From Clostridia bacterium (GTDB lineage Bacteria > Bacillota > Clostridia > Christensenellales > CAG-138): a stretch of DNA of 8,432 nucleotides. The stretch is from the NCBI GenBank assembly GCA_030530185.1, contig JAUMVL010000069.1, forward strand, positions 1-8,432, written 5' to 3'. How positions within the stretch are numbered: position 1 is the first letter of the stretch; each line of letters starts with the position of its first letter. The notes below the pieces were generated by a model, which was not told the origin of the DNA, ran no database searches, and worked only from the letters and a program-made list of their open reading frames with translations. Shown piece by piece: positions 1 to 6,103 of the stretch. Both the position numbers and the translations under genes were made by a program.

Positions 1-51
1 AACAAGTTTTCCGAAAAGTTGAAACTACGATTATTACGATGCTAAATAGAT

Positions 52-75
52 GTAAAGATGAAGCTTCATCTTTAC
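52..75. repeat. Perfect 24-nt palindrome
   Basis: Two 12-nt arms, GTAAAGATGAAG (52-63) and CTTCATCTTTAC (64-75), are exact reverse complements with no spacer. The symmetry stops at both ends (T51 against G76 do not pair). As RNA it could form a hairpin with a small loop, but no T-run follows, so it is not a typical intrinsic terminator. As DNA it could be a site for a dimeric protein or the end of a mobile element. It lies about 50 nt before the first gene of the AT-rich region. The palindrome is directly visible; its role is unknown. Confidence 0.85.
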
Positions 76-125
76 GAGAGATATAGAAATTCTGCAACAT
101 AGTATATGCTAATTGGGAACAACGC

Positions 126-470
126 TTGAAAAAACCAGTTACACGAAGGGTTGACTACTTTCTATTTCAGCCTGAAGTCTATTTTTTCGCAATCCGGTCC
201 CAAAACAGGGAGTTGCTAGAGAAAATTATTTGTGCACAAATAAAAGAATATCATATGCAACTCGATCGTATAAAGATTAAACTCAGAGAGGAAGAGGAAA
301 AAGATGATTTACTGATATTACAAGAACGATTAATTCACTACATCGAAAAAAAGTCAAGTCATTTGCAGGCTGTTAAAGCGGACAATTGGCAAATGTTTGA
401 ATATGATTTGGCGGTTAATGAGAAGAAAAACCTTCAATACTTTACCAAGAAACGGGTAATTGTCGGTTAA
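126..470 (+). CDS. Hypothetical charged, coiled-coil-like protein (TTG start)
   Basis: This 114-residue protein was not recognised. It is rich in Lys, Glu, Arg and Leu. Residues about 27-80 read as one or two long amphipathic helices with a heptad-like pattern and an acidic patch (REEEEKDD), so a helical hairpin or coiled coil is likely. There is no signal peptide or membrane segment, so it should be cytoplasmic. The frame is open from a TAG at 84-86, and the only usable start before residue 43 is the TTG at 126. The Shine-Dalgarno match is poor (GGGA at 115-118), so the start is uncertain and the gene could be a 5'-truncated remnant. It precedes a run of membrane-protein genes on the same strand after a gap of about 140 nt. 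Confidence 0.5.
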   Translation: MKKPVTRRVDYFLFQPEVYFFAIRSQNRELLEKIICAQIKEYHMQLDRIKIKLREEEEKDDLLILQERLIHYIEKKSSHLQAVKADNWQMFEYDLAVNEKKNLQYFTKKRVIVG

Positions 471-546
471 CAAGGAGAAAGGATTCCATCCCGTGGGCAT
501 TAGTAGCCTATAACATGTTGCAAAATACAATGAGGTGAGAAGTAAA

Positions 547-591
547 ATGAAAAAGAAAGATTTTATAACTACTTTGAATGGAACTATATAA
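547..591 (+). CDS. Possible 14-residue peptide with its own ribosome binding site
   Basis: A strong ribosome binding site, GAGGTGAG (532-539), sits 7 nt before an ATG that opens a short frame reading MKKKDFITTLNGTI and then TAA. The Lys-rich start looks like a genuine bacterial N-terminus. It ends 23 nt before the next gene. It could be a leader peptide coupled to gene 615-1022, an independent small protein, or the 5' remnant of a gene lost by an early stop. No family was recognised. Confidence 0.3.
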   Translation: MKKKDFITTLNGTI

Positions 592-614
592 CAGCGGTAT
601 GAGGAGGATTGTAA

Positions 615-1022
615 ATGCTAATGAGTAAAAATGCTCTTATCATAATGATTCATTTTATTACTAACCTGATTGTTCAGTTAGGTCTGTTTATACACACAGC
701 TTTTTCTTACGATTACTCCGTTAAAAATACTATTGCTTGGGTAATTATTGGGATTGTACTAACATATATCGACTATTATGCTTGCATTCGTATCCTTGAG
801 GATAAGAAACCATTGGATTCGTGGGTAGGCCATATTGCAGATCTCGTATTGGCTATTCCCAATGTGACTCTTTGGGGGTATAGTTTCATTCTGGATGTGG
901 TTAACAGTGATATTATCAAACCTAAGCATTCAATTCATGAGATTGCTTTGATAAGTGGAATCATACTTGTAGATACTTGCCTCGTGTTAGAACGAATCCG
1001 TCTAATTAGTCGTAATCATTAG
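615..1022 (+). CDS. Hypothetical four-helix membrane protein
   Basis: This 135-residue protein has about four predicted membrane helices (residues about 7-28, 38-60, 71-95 and 107-126), with a short charged loop (LEDKKP) after helix 2 and a basic C-terminus (ERIRLISRNH). It should be an integral cytoplasmic-membrane protein; no family was recognised. The start is well supported: GGAGG at 603-607 lies 7 nt before ATG 615, although ATG 621 (two codons later) is also usable. It ends 34 nt before the next membrane-protein gene, so co-transcription is likely. Confidence 0.75.
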   Translation: MLMSKNALIIMIHFITNLIVQLGLFIHTAFSYDYSVKNTIAWVIIGIVLTYIDYYACIRILEDKKPLDSWVGHIADLVLAIPNVTLWGYSFILDVVNSDIIKPKHSIHEIALISGIILVDTCLVLERIRLISRNH

Positions 1023-1056
1023 ATCTTTCATCAAGGCAGAAAGAAAAATCTTACAG

Positions 1057-1680
1057 ATGCCAAGCAGAAAGTTGAGGAGCAAAGCTCCAAGGTCCGGAAC
1101 ACGAGAAAGAATAATAATCTGCGATACGTATGATACTTTATTATGGAATGATATGGTTCTATATGAAAACTGCCTCCGTCTTTATTGGATCATTATCGGA
1201 ATTTCTATTCACGCAATTGCTTTAATTATGAATTTAAGTTTATCTCAAAAAAGGATATGGGCTATTGGCTATTTCTTCGCCGGAATCCTGCATTTTGTAT
1301 TGATGCTGGTACAGTTTTCAAATTTATGCGAGGTCCCGATAGGACCGTATTCCGTGCTTTATAGCGTATTGGTCCTTGGATCGGATCACATGACTTCTAC
1401 AGGGCTTGTTGCTTTGATTTCCGGACTGGGACTGCTATTATACGATGTGTTTTTCGTGGTCCTGTTTGTTATTGCTTACAGGAATGTTCTGAAAACGGGA
1501 AACGTTCGCGCATTCTTCGTCTTGTGTGTTGTGGATATGTTGGGCGCTTTGTGCATCTTTCTGCTTTTAGCGGATTATGTCCCACTTGAAAAATGGATCG
1601 GTATTTTTCTCAGTTTTGTTCATGCACTTGTTTTCTTAATCATCAATCGGGAAGAGTTGATGCAAAAAAGCGAAAAGTGA
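1057..1680 (+). CDS. Multi-pass membrane protein sharing a segment with the gene at 3091; N-terminus doubtful
   Basis: This 207-residue ORF has about five membrane helices (residues about 43-61, 66-89, 115-141, 151-173 and 179-197). Residues 23-56 are nearly identical to residues 192-225 of the protein at 3091-3822, in the same frame and from a 102-nt near-identical DNA segment. The first 22 residues are very basic, have no counterpart in the other copy, and follow an ATG with no convincing Shine-Dalgarno site. The ORF may therefore be 5'-truncated or fused to foreign DNA at about 1123, and translation could start at ATG 1153 (residue 33). The function is not recognised. By inference, an ancestral full-length version could have had the exported N-terminal domain of the 3091 protein joined to this membrane domain. 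The next gene starts 16 nt downstream. Confidence 0.6.
   Translation: MPSRKLRSKAPRSGTRERIIICDTYDTLLWNDMVLYENCLRLYWIIIGISIHAIALIMNLSLSQKRIWAIGYFFAGILHFVLMLVQFSNLCEVPIGPYSVLYSVLVLGSDHMTSTGLVALISGLGLLLYDVFFVVLFVIAYRNVLKTGNVRAFFVLCVVDMLGALCIFLLLADYVPLEKWIGIFLSFVHALVFLIINREELMQKSEK
1123..1224 (+). repeat. Segmental repeat, copy 1
   Basis: These 102 nt match 3664-3765 with 7 mismatches (about 93% identity, counted by eye) and no gaps. Both copies are read in the same frame and encode the DTLLWNDMVLYEN-type segment plus the start of a membrane helix. Similarity ends abruptly at both edges, and the flanking sequences are unrelated. This indicates duplication, recombination between paralogues or a shared mobile module rather than conservation of a whole gene. 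Confidence 0.93.
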
Positions 1681-1696
1681 ACGACAGGAGCGGCGT

Positions 1697-2284
1697 GTGT
1701 TTATGAAAAAAGCAATAATAATCTCAATTATTCTACTATTTGTGATCTGCTTGATCGCAATTGTATTTCTGCCTGTCTATGCGGTTTATAAAAGAGAGCA
1801 AAAGGTGATTCAGTCTTTGAACAATCCATACATCAACAGCGGTTTGAATGGATGGAAAGAGATTGTATTGGATGAGGACACAGCGATTAAAGTACCCGAT
1901 GAATGGATCGTTGACATATGCGATGATAGAATTTCCTTTATTTCCAAGGGGAAAATAATCGTAAAGGGGATTCGGGTTCAACGAGTGAGTGATAAAAACT
2001 CGGACGAAACGAAAAATGCAATGCGGCTTTTCTTGGAGGAAACGTATTCTATTGTAGAGGAAAAGACAGATATTCAATTACTGAACCCATTACATGCAGG
2101 GATGGTTGCAAATTACTTTTATAAAACGGTTTTTGATGAAAATGGAAAAACTGAAACACGTCTACTTGTTGAATATTATAGTGATGATGCACACTATTTA
2201 TTTGACTTCGGGGAGAAAACAAATACCAATACTTTGCAGTTTGCAGAAGCCATCGCTTACTCTTTTCACCGCATACAAGCATAG
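1697..2284 (+). CDS. Membrane-anchored protein with an extracytoplasmic domain
   Basis: This 195-residue protein has one N-terminal membrane helix (residues about 6-31) followed by Tyr-Lys-Arg and a soluble alpha/beta domain of about 160 residues that should face outside the cell. The domain begins with GWKEIVLDEDTAIKVPDEW, a beta-hairpin and Pro-x-x-Trp arrangement reminiscent of PsbP/DUF1795-like lipoprotein domains (weak resemblance). It has no lipobox Cys, so it is anchored by the helix. The start is probably GTG 1697: AGGAG at 1686-1690 lies 6 nt before it but 12 nt before ATG 1703. It follows the previous gene by 16 nt, and the pair look co-transcribed. Confidence 0.72.
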   Translation: MFMKKAIIISIILLFVICLIAIVFLPVYAVYKREQKVIQSLNNPYINSGLNGWKEIVLDEDTAIKVPDEWIVDICDDRISFISKGKIIVKGIRVQRVSDKNSDETKNAMRLFLEETYSIVEEKTDIQLLNPLHAGMVANYFYKTVFDENGKTETRLLVEYYSDDAHYLFDFGEKTNTNTLQFAEAIAYSFHRIQA

Positions 2285-2292
2285 AAGCGATT

Positions 2293-2317
2293 CGAAATGT
2301 TAGGCCCGAAATGTTAG
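2293..2317 (+). repeat. 11-nt tandem direct repeat
   Basis: CGAAATGTTAG occurs at 2293-2303 and again at 2307-2317, separated by GCC (14-nt period). It lies just after the stop codon of the preceding gene. It could be a replication-slippage product or a paired binding site; nothing in the sequence decides. Confidence 0.8.
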
Positions 2318-2341
2318 AAGAACGGAGCAGAAGGCTCGGAC

Positions 2342-2370
2342 GGGATCTTGCTGTGTAAATGCAAGATCCC
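2342..2370 (+). other. Perfect 10-bp stem-loop, terminator-like without a U-run
   Basis: The arms GGGATCTTGC (2342-2351) and GCAAGATCCC (2361-2370) are exact complements around a 9-nt loop. TGTATAGG follows instead of a T-tract, so it is not a standard intrinsic terminator. It sits in the 181-nt gap between genes 1697-2284 and 2466-3071. It may stabilise the upstream transcript's 3' end, attenuate read-through, or be a protein site. Confidence 0.8.
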
Positions 2371-2465
2371 TGTATAGGAAAGACAGAGCATAAAGGATCC
2401 ATTCTACGGACAGATAAATTAAGAAATGGTATGTTGCATTCCAGTGCCTTTTATAGGGGAAATAG

Positions 2466-3071
2466 ATGATACTTAACAGCCATGAAAAGCAGATAACTGA
2501 GAACTATCTGAAGCGGCGAATATCCGAATTTACAACAATCGAAATTGAATTGATGGAAGTTGCCGAATCAAGGGGCTTATTTGCACCGCACGTTTTTCGT
2601 ATGATTCTTCCGGAAGTCGTTACGCTTATGCTCAAGCAGAAAGTTTCAACTGACAGCTTGTATCCTGAGATTATCAAACAAGCTCGATATGCAATACGCC
2701 GTGATGGCCTATATCCTGATAAATACGATCTTCCTCTTGGCGTTGCCGTGTTTGTGATATGGCTGGATTTTTGCTGTGACTACAAATCATACGGTAAAGT
2801 GTATAAGCTGAAAGGTGATGAACGAGAATATAAGAATAATAAAAGGGATCTTCAATTAGTTGTGTTTTCTTGGTGTATGAACTATGGACTTGGCTATGCA
2901 ACCGGCAAAGCAAAGAAAATGCAGGAAGTATTCTTAGAACGACTCAATATAGAAACTAAAATCAAAAAACAGGCTGAACCACAGACCGAGCTCGAGATCT
3001 CAAATGAATTATACGCTTTTTGGGGGCTGATGCATGCTGCAGGATTCTATTATACCTCATCAAGTTGCTGA
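2466..3071 (+). CDS. Hypothetical soluble protein
   Basis: This 201-residue protein was not recognised. It has no signal peptide and no clear membrane helix; the hydrophobic stretch around residues 91-103 (with WLDFCC) is short and probably buried. The N-terminal half is mostly helical. The middle is Lys/Tyr-rich, and the C-terminal part has Gly/Ala-rich helices ending in an unusual Ser-Ser-Ser-Cys tail. AGGGGA at 2455-2460 lies 5 nt before the ATG and supports this start. The next gene begins 19 nt downstream with a good ribosome binding site, so the two are probably co-transcribed. It could be the cytoplasmic partner of the exported protein that follows, but that rests only on position. Confidence 0.7.
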   Translation: MILNSHEKQITENYLKRRISEFTTIEIELMEVAESRGLFAPHVFRMILPEVVTLMLKQKVSTDSLYPEIIKQARYAIRRDGLYPDKYDLPLGVAVFVIWLDFCCDYKSYGKVYKLKGDEREYKNNKRDLQLVVFSWCMNYGLGYATGKAKKMQEVFLERLNIETKIKKQAEPQTELEISNELYAFWGLMHAAGFYYTSSSC

Positions 3072-3090
3072 AGACATTTAGGAGAATGCT

Positions 3091-3822
3091 ATGAATAAGC
3101 TAATTCGGACTATATTCTCGCTTGCTTTTTGCTGTATCTTATCTTTTACGGCCCCTGTGCTTGCTGTTGCCGATAATACTAAGGATAAGGATGAAACACC
3201 CAACGTAATAGAGCAAATCCATGGATTTGCTGTTACACGTGAATCAGAGGAATCAACAAATGCATTTCTTCAACACATACGATGGGAAAAGGTATCGACT
3301 GATTCGGTTAAAATGGGGCTTATACAGGGATTTGCTGTTATTGAAGAAAAGAATATATGCGCTGTTTTGTTGAACAACCTATATCTGTTTCGGGAGCAGG
3401 TCTGCGAAGCCGCATACTCTTTTTATCAGTCAGGTTCGTACACGCTCTTTTCCGATAATGGCAAGTTATACTTGTTGTTTTATCGAAGTAATCAATTGAT
3501 ACAATTTGATGAAAAGAACAATATTACTCTATTCACTCTCCAGATGGAAAAAATCGATTGGTCTGCGTATGAGAGGCTTGGAATAATCGGCTCGCAAAAA
3601 ACGATTCAAAAAGGAGATTATCGGATCACAAATAGAAATCCTTCGATTGTTCCGTTCATAAGTGATATGTATGATACTTTATTATGGAATGATATGGTTC
3701 TATATGAAAACGCCCTCCGTCTTTATTGGATCATTATCGGTATTTCTGTTCATGCAAGTGCTTTATTCTTCATAATAAAATGGATTGCTAAGAAGCGTTC
3801 TCCCAAATACAAGAGAGGATAG
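3091..3822 (+). CDS. Exported, C-terminally membrane-anchored protein with a repeat-type extracellular domain
   Basis: This 243-residue protein has a signal peptide (residues 1 to about 25, cleavage likely near VLA-VAD), an extracytoplasmic domain to about residue 190, one membrane helix (about 211-229) and a basic cytoplasmic tail (KKRSPKYKRG). The extracellular part carries a repeated hint, IHGFAV (residues 43-48) and IQGFAV (78-83). The second starts a beta-strand-rich run (LYLF, YTLFSDNGKLYLLF, NQLIQFDEKNNI) resembling beta-propeller-like surface proteins of Clostridia; that resemblance is from memory. AGGAG at 3080-3084 lies 6 nt before the ATG. Residues 192-225 are near-identical to part of the 1057-1680 product. 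Here that segment is followed by a stop within 18 residues, while the other copy continues into four more helices, so this protein may have lost a C-terminal membrane domain. Confidence 0.75.
   Translation: MNKLIRTIFSLAFCCILSFTAPVLAVADNTKDKDETPNVIEQIHGFAVTRESEESTNAFLQHIRWEKVSTDSVKMGLIQGFAVIEEKNICAVLLNNLYLFREQVCEAAYSFYQSGSYTLFSDNGKLYLLFYRSNQLIQFDEKNNITLFTLQMEKIDWSAYERLGIIGSQKTIQKGDYRITNRNPSIVPFISDMYDTLLWNDMVLYENALRLYWIIIGISVHASALFFIIKWIAKKRSPKYKRG
3664..3765 (+). repeat. Segmental repeat, copy 2
   Basis: This is the partner of 1123-1224: 102 nt, 7 mismatches, no gaps, same reading frame. In this copy the segment follows an exported domain and ends the gene. Confidence 0.93.
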
Positions 3823-4072
3823 CTCAATAAATGAGGGAGGATTAAATGCCAAATCTCCCAAACCAACAGAAATGAGCGGAATAACTCCTAATATAAGGGG
3901 GGTACGATGAAAATGCCGCGGCTTTTGAACATCCTATTTTGAACTTGGACAAATGGAAGAAAATGCTAAATGGACTTATTGGGAATCGACTATTCCGCTA
4001 CCGCTTATCGCTACAACGACAATCCGTATAAAAATCTAACGCCGGACATAACGATGGCTACGGATGATTGAA
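3823..4072. other. Intergenic stretch with only tiny or broken frames
   Basis: No full gene fits these 250 nt. A strong ribosome binding site, GGGAGG (3835-3840), lies 5 nt before an ATG opening a nine-codon frame (3846-3875, MPNLPNQQK). Two more tiny frames (3872-3910 and 3907-3942) each begin in an ATGA overlap with the stop before them. Further on, codon-like stretches appear in different frames: one open from after the TAA at about 3896 to the TAA at 4028-4030, and one at 3970-4071 containing AYRYNDNPYKN. Such frame-hopping suggests a decayed or frameshifted gene, but no family can be named. It spans the change from AT-rich to GC-rich DNA. Confidence 0.35.
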
Positions 4073-4100
4073 AAAACAGCGTCGATCCCGGCGCTGTTTT
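4073..4100. terminator. Bidirectional intrinsic terminator
   Basis: The arms AAAACAGCG (4073-4081) and CGCTGTTTT (4092-4100) form a perfect 9-bp stem, extended by a T-G and a C-G pair around the loop GATCCC. Read on the minus strand the stem runs into six T residues just after the gene at 4126-4869, which is its best fit. On the plus strand it ends in four T and could stop read-through from the AT-rich gene cluster. It is the boundary between two convergent transcription units. Confidence 0.85.
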
Positions 4101-4125
4101 GCCATCACAAAATGATTTTGAAAAG

Positions 4126-4869
4126 TCAATCCAGCATCAGATACAGCTCGCCGCTTTGCTCGACGACTTCGCCGATGCGATCCGTAAAGTGCAGGGCAAA
4201 GCCGCCCTCCTCGTCGACAAAGCGCGTGCAGCGATAGACGCAATAGGCGCCGTCTTCGGCGTTCAGCGCAAGAAAGTCACGCTGCATTCCAAACGGAGAC
4301 AGCTTGCCGGAAAGCGTTGCAAAGTCAAACCAGCCGATCTTGGTCTGCGCATCGTACCCGGTTCCGAAATGATAGGTATACAGGACATCGGGCTCACCGT
4401 CATCGTTGAGATCGCTCAGCAATACGTCGAGCACGCCCTTGCCATCATCGCCTTCGCCGAGCCGATAGTACGCGCCTTCCTGCACGATGTAGGAGTAGCC
4501 GAGCCCGATATGCCGGATCACGGTACAGCCGACTGCATTCTTGAGGTCGTCCGGCGTGATGTCGAGCCAGTTTTCGGGCGTAAAATACTCTTCGCCGTAG
4601 GAGGTCAGCTCATCGTCGGACAGGCCGAGCTTGTCGAGCTCCGGCATGAACGAAGGCTTTTGCCGGCTGTCATAGCTGCGATCCGGCAGCGGCGTCGGTT
4701 CGGGTGTTTCGGTCGGGGCTTCGGTCGTCACGACCGGCTTTTGCGGACGCATGCATTGCTGAATTCCGATCGTAACGGCCATTGACAATAGCAGCAGCGC
4801 AAGCGCGCCGACGACGAACAGCAGGGTTCGCAGCGCATTTTTTCTTTTTTTTGTCGGTTTCTTTTCCAT
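4126..4869 (-). CDS. Membrane-anchored protein with a TPE-rich linker and a DxNxDGxxD loop
   Basis: This 247-residue protein starts with a basic cytoplasmic stretch (MEKKPTKKRKN) and one membrane helix (residues about 14-37). A Thr/Pro/Glu-rich linker (about 41-63) follows, then an extracellular domain. Residues 143-151 (DLNDDGEPD) match the DxNxDGxxD calcium-loop pattern found in FG-GAP/VCBS and EF-hand-like repeats, and the following VLYTY strand fits an FG-GAP-like blade, so a surface protein with a bound calcium is plausible. No enzyme motif is seen. The upstream TTG at 4890 would overlap the preceding gene. ATG 4869 has AGGA about 8 nt before it and starts 4 nt after that gene's stop, implying translational coupling. 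Confidence 0.78.
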   Translation of the reverse strand: MEKKPTKKRKNALRTLLFVVGALALLLLSMAVTIGIQQCMRPQKPVVTTEAPTETPEPTPLPDRSYDSRQKPSFMPELDKLGLSDDELTSYGEEYFTPENWLDITPDDLKNAVGCTVIRHIGLGYSYIVQEGAYYRLGEGDDGKGVLDVLLSDLNDDGEPDVLYTYHFGTGYDAQTKIGWFDFATLSGKLSPFGMQRDFLALNAEDGAYCVYRCTRFVDEEGGFALHFTDRIGEVVEQSGELYLMLD

Positions 4870-4873
4870 ATGG

Positions 4874-5791
4874 TTATTCCTGCTTTGCAAATTGGTTCAG
4901 CTCGGCCAAAAGCGCTTCATAGAGGTAATGCAGGTGCACGCCGTCGATCAATCGGTGATTCACCTGTACCGTGTAAGCAAGCGTCAATCGGCCGTCAGAG
5001 CCCTCCGTAAATCTTCCCCAGAGCACGCGCGGCGTGCTGTCATCCCGATTCATGGGGAATTCCTGCGCAACGTGCAGATAATCAAACCAGGGCAGGCACG
5101 AGAGGTAAACGTTGTGCCCCGCTTCGTCCTCCTCGGCAGTCGGCAGCGGGGAAGTCGCGTCGGCTTCGGTGCGCTTCATCCGCTCGGCAAATGCCGAAAG
5201 CGGCTCGTCCGGATCCCACGGAATGGTGTTGATGCCGAAAAGGTCCCCGTCGTACGGATACGTATAGGATGGATTCAAATATGCGTTCCGATACACGTCC
5301 TCCCCGTGGATCTCATAGAGAAACGCATCGGTACGATTGATTGCGCGCATTGTGACCCAGATCATGCCCGCGTAGAACGACAGACCGTGCGCCTTGGCGT
5401 ATGCATGCAGCACCGTCACGTCGAGACGGAAGGTGACACTGTAAAACGGCACTTCGAGCGCGCCGAAAAAGTCGCACCACGCACTGCGCTTCCATTTGCT
5501 CCGATCGACCTTTTCCATCCTGTTTATTGCACCCTTTCCGTTCCCAAGAACCGATTGCAGCAATGCCTGCATCCGTGCCTTCTGCACCGCCGTTCTTTGG
5601 ACATTGGGCCAAAGCGGAACGGTTTTTCCCGCCCAGTCCGAAAACAGCAGCGCGGTTTCGTCCTTTGCGACATCGGTCAGCACGTCCCCCTCACGGACCG
5701 ATCCGCTTTGCAGGCGCATCGATCCCGAGCTGCCGTCCTCCGAGATCAGTACGCAAACGCCTTCCTCGATGCGATCCACGGTCCAGTCCAT
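4874..5791 (-). CDS. DUF3006-like domain fused to a chloramphenicol acetyltransferase-like domain
   Basis: This is a 305-residue protein. Residues 1 to about 60 (MDWTVDRIEEGVCVLISEDG, then REGDVL) resemble the small DUF3006 family, normally a stand-alone protein of about 70-90 residues. From about residue 92 (MEKVDRSKWKR) it follows the CAT fold: Trp-Lys-Arg near the start, an LPWF motif, and the catalytic HxxxDG as His279-Arg-Leu-Ile-Asp283-Gly284 near the C-terminus. CAT enzymes transfer acetyl from acetyl-CoA to an antibiotic hydroxyl using this His, as trimers. Here the substrate is unknown, and a resistance role is not shown by the sequence. ATG 5791 is preferred because AAAGGAG lies 7 nt before it and the longer frame would begin inside the promoter. 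An internal start at ATG 5518 (residue 92) could also produce the CAT domain alone. Confidence 0.85.
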   Translation of the reverse strand: MDWTVDRIEEGVCVLISEDGSSGSMRLQSGSVREGDVLTDVAKDETALLFSDWAGKTVPLWPNVQRTAVQKARMQALLQSVLGNGKGAINRMEKVDRSKWKRSAWCDFFGALEVPFYSVTFRLDVTVLHAYAKAHGLSFYAGMIWVTMRAINRTDAFLYEIHGEDVYRNAYLNPSYTYPYDGDLFGINTIPWDPDEPLSAFAERMKRTEADATSPLPTAEEDEAGHNVYLSCLPWFDYLHVAQEFPMNRDDSTPRVLWGRFTEGSDGRLTLAYTVQVNHRLIDGVHLHYLYEALLAELNQFAKQE

Positions 5792-5798
5792 TCTGCCG

Positions 5799-5805
5799 CT
5801 CCTTT
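5799..5805 (-). promoter_or_regulatory. Ribosome binding site deciding the start at 5791
   Basis: Read on the minus strand, AAAGGAG lies 7 nt before ATG 5791, so translation starts here and not at the upstream in-frame ATG at 5851. Confidence 0.85.
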
Positions 5806-5822
5806 GTCCGTTCTTGCAACTT

Positions 5823-5851
5823 ATTATACCATAGCCGCTTGCGCATCGCAA
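5823..5851 (-). promoter_or_regulatory. Strong sigma-A promoter, extended -10 type
   Basis: On the minus strand there is TTGCGA (-35, 5851-5846), a 17-nt spacer and a perfect TATAAT (-10, 5828-5823). TGG sits directly before the -10, giving the TGn extension. Transcription should start at about 5816, leaving a leader of about 25 nt before ATG 5791. It drives the two minus-strand genes. Confidence 0.88.
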
Positions 5852-6103
5852 CGTCGAAAAAAGCGGAATGACAGATATCCTCTGCTTATGAAATCCGGAG
5901 ACGGAGGGATCGACTGCTTTTCAGACGAAAAGCGGATGATGCGAACGAACGTTTCTTGTACATGGCATGTAAAAAGAGGGGATAGAATGCGTAAGTTTTT
6001 ATAAAAAACAGTTTTTTCCAAAGCAAAATTCATAATTTCTACGCAATTCAGACACATTCGCATGATACACTGTCCCTAATCCCAAAGACCCAAGGAGGAT
6101 TTT
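5852..6103. promoter_or_regulatory. Divergent intergenic region with a stem-loop
   Basis: This 252-nt gap must hold the control sites of the plus-strand surface operon. A stem-loop, CTGCTTTTC (5914-5922) and GAAAAGCGG (5927-5935), has 9 pairs (one G-T) around AGAC. There is no T-run, so it is more likely a regulatory structure or operator than a terminator. A five-codon frame (MRKFL, from ATG 5988) follows AGAGGGG. No consensus promoter stands out; the best guess is TGATACACT (6063-6071), an extended -10 without a good -35. Confidence 0.4.

Noticed and set aside
19..48. Possible promoter TTGAAA with TAAATA before gene 126
   Set aside because: The -10 match is poor and the spacing (18 nt) only just acceptable; too weak to call in AT-rich DNA.
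3970..4071. 33-codon frame with AYRYNDNPYKN, possibly a YD/Rhs-repeat remnant
   Set aside because: It has no ribosome binding site and only a vague resemblance; kept as possible debris in the intergenic entry.
4099..4785. Long plus-strand frame opposite the minus-strand surface protein
   Set aside because: It is the antisense shadow of 4126-4869, which has a signal-like helix, linker, calcium loop and coupled start; the plus frame has no ribosome binding site and an implausible composition.
4870..4890. Upstream TTG start of the surface protein at 4890
   Set aside because: It would overlap the preceding gene, while ATG 4869 has a suitable ribosome binding site and basic N-terminus.
5792..5851. 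N-terminal extension of the CAT-like fusion starting at 5851
   Set aside because: This start would lie in the -35 box of the promoter at 5823-5851, so the transcript would not contain it.
4892..6004. 370-codon plus-strand frame opposite the CAT-like gene
   Set aside because: It is antisense to a gene with a clear HxxxDG active site, promoter and ribosome binding site; the composition is Arg/His/Val-rich without recognisable domains.
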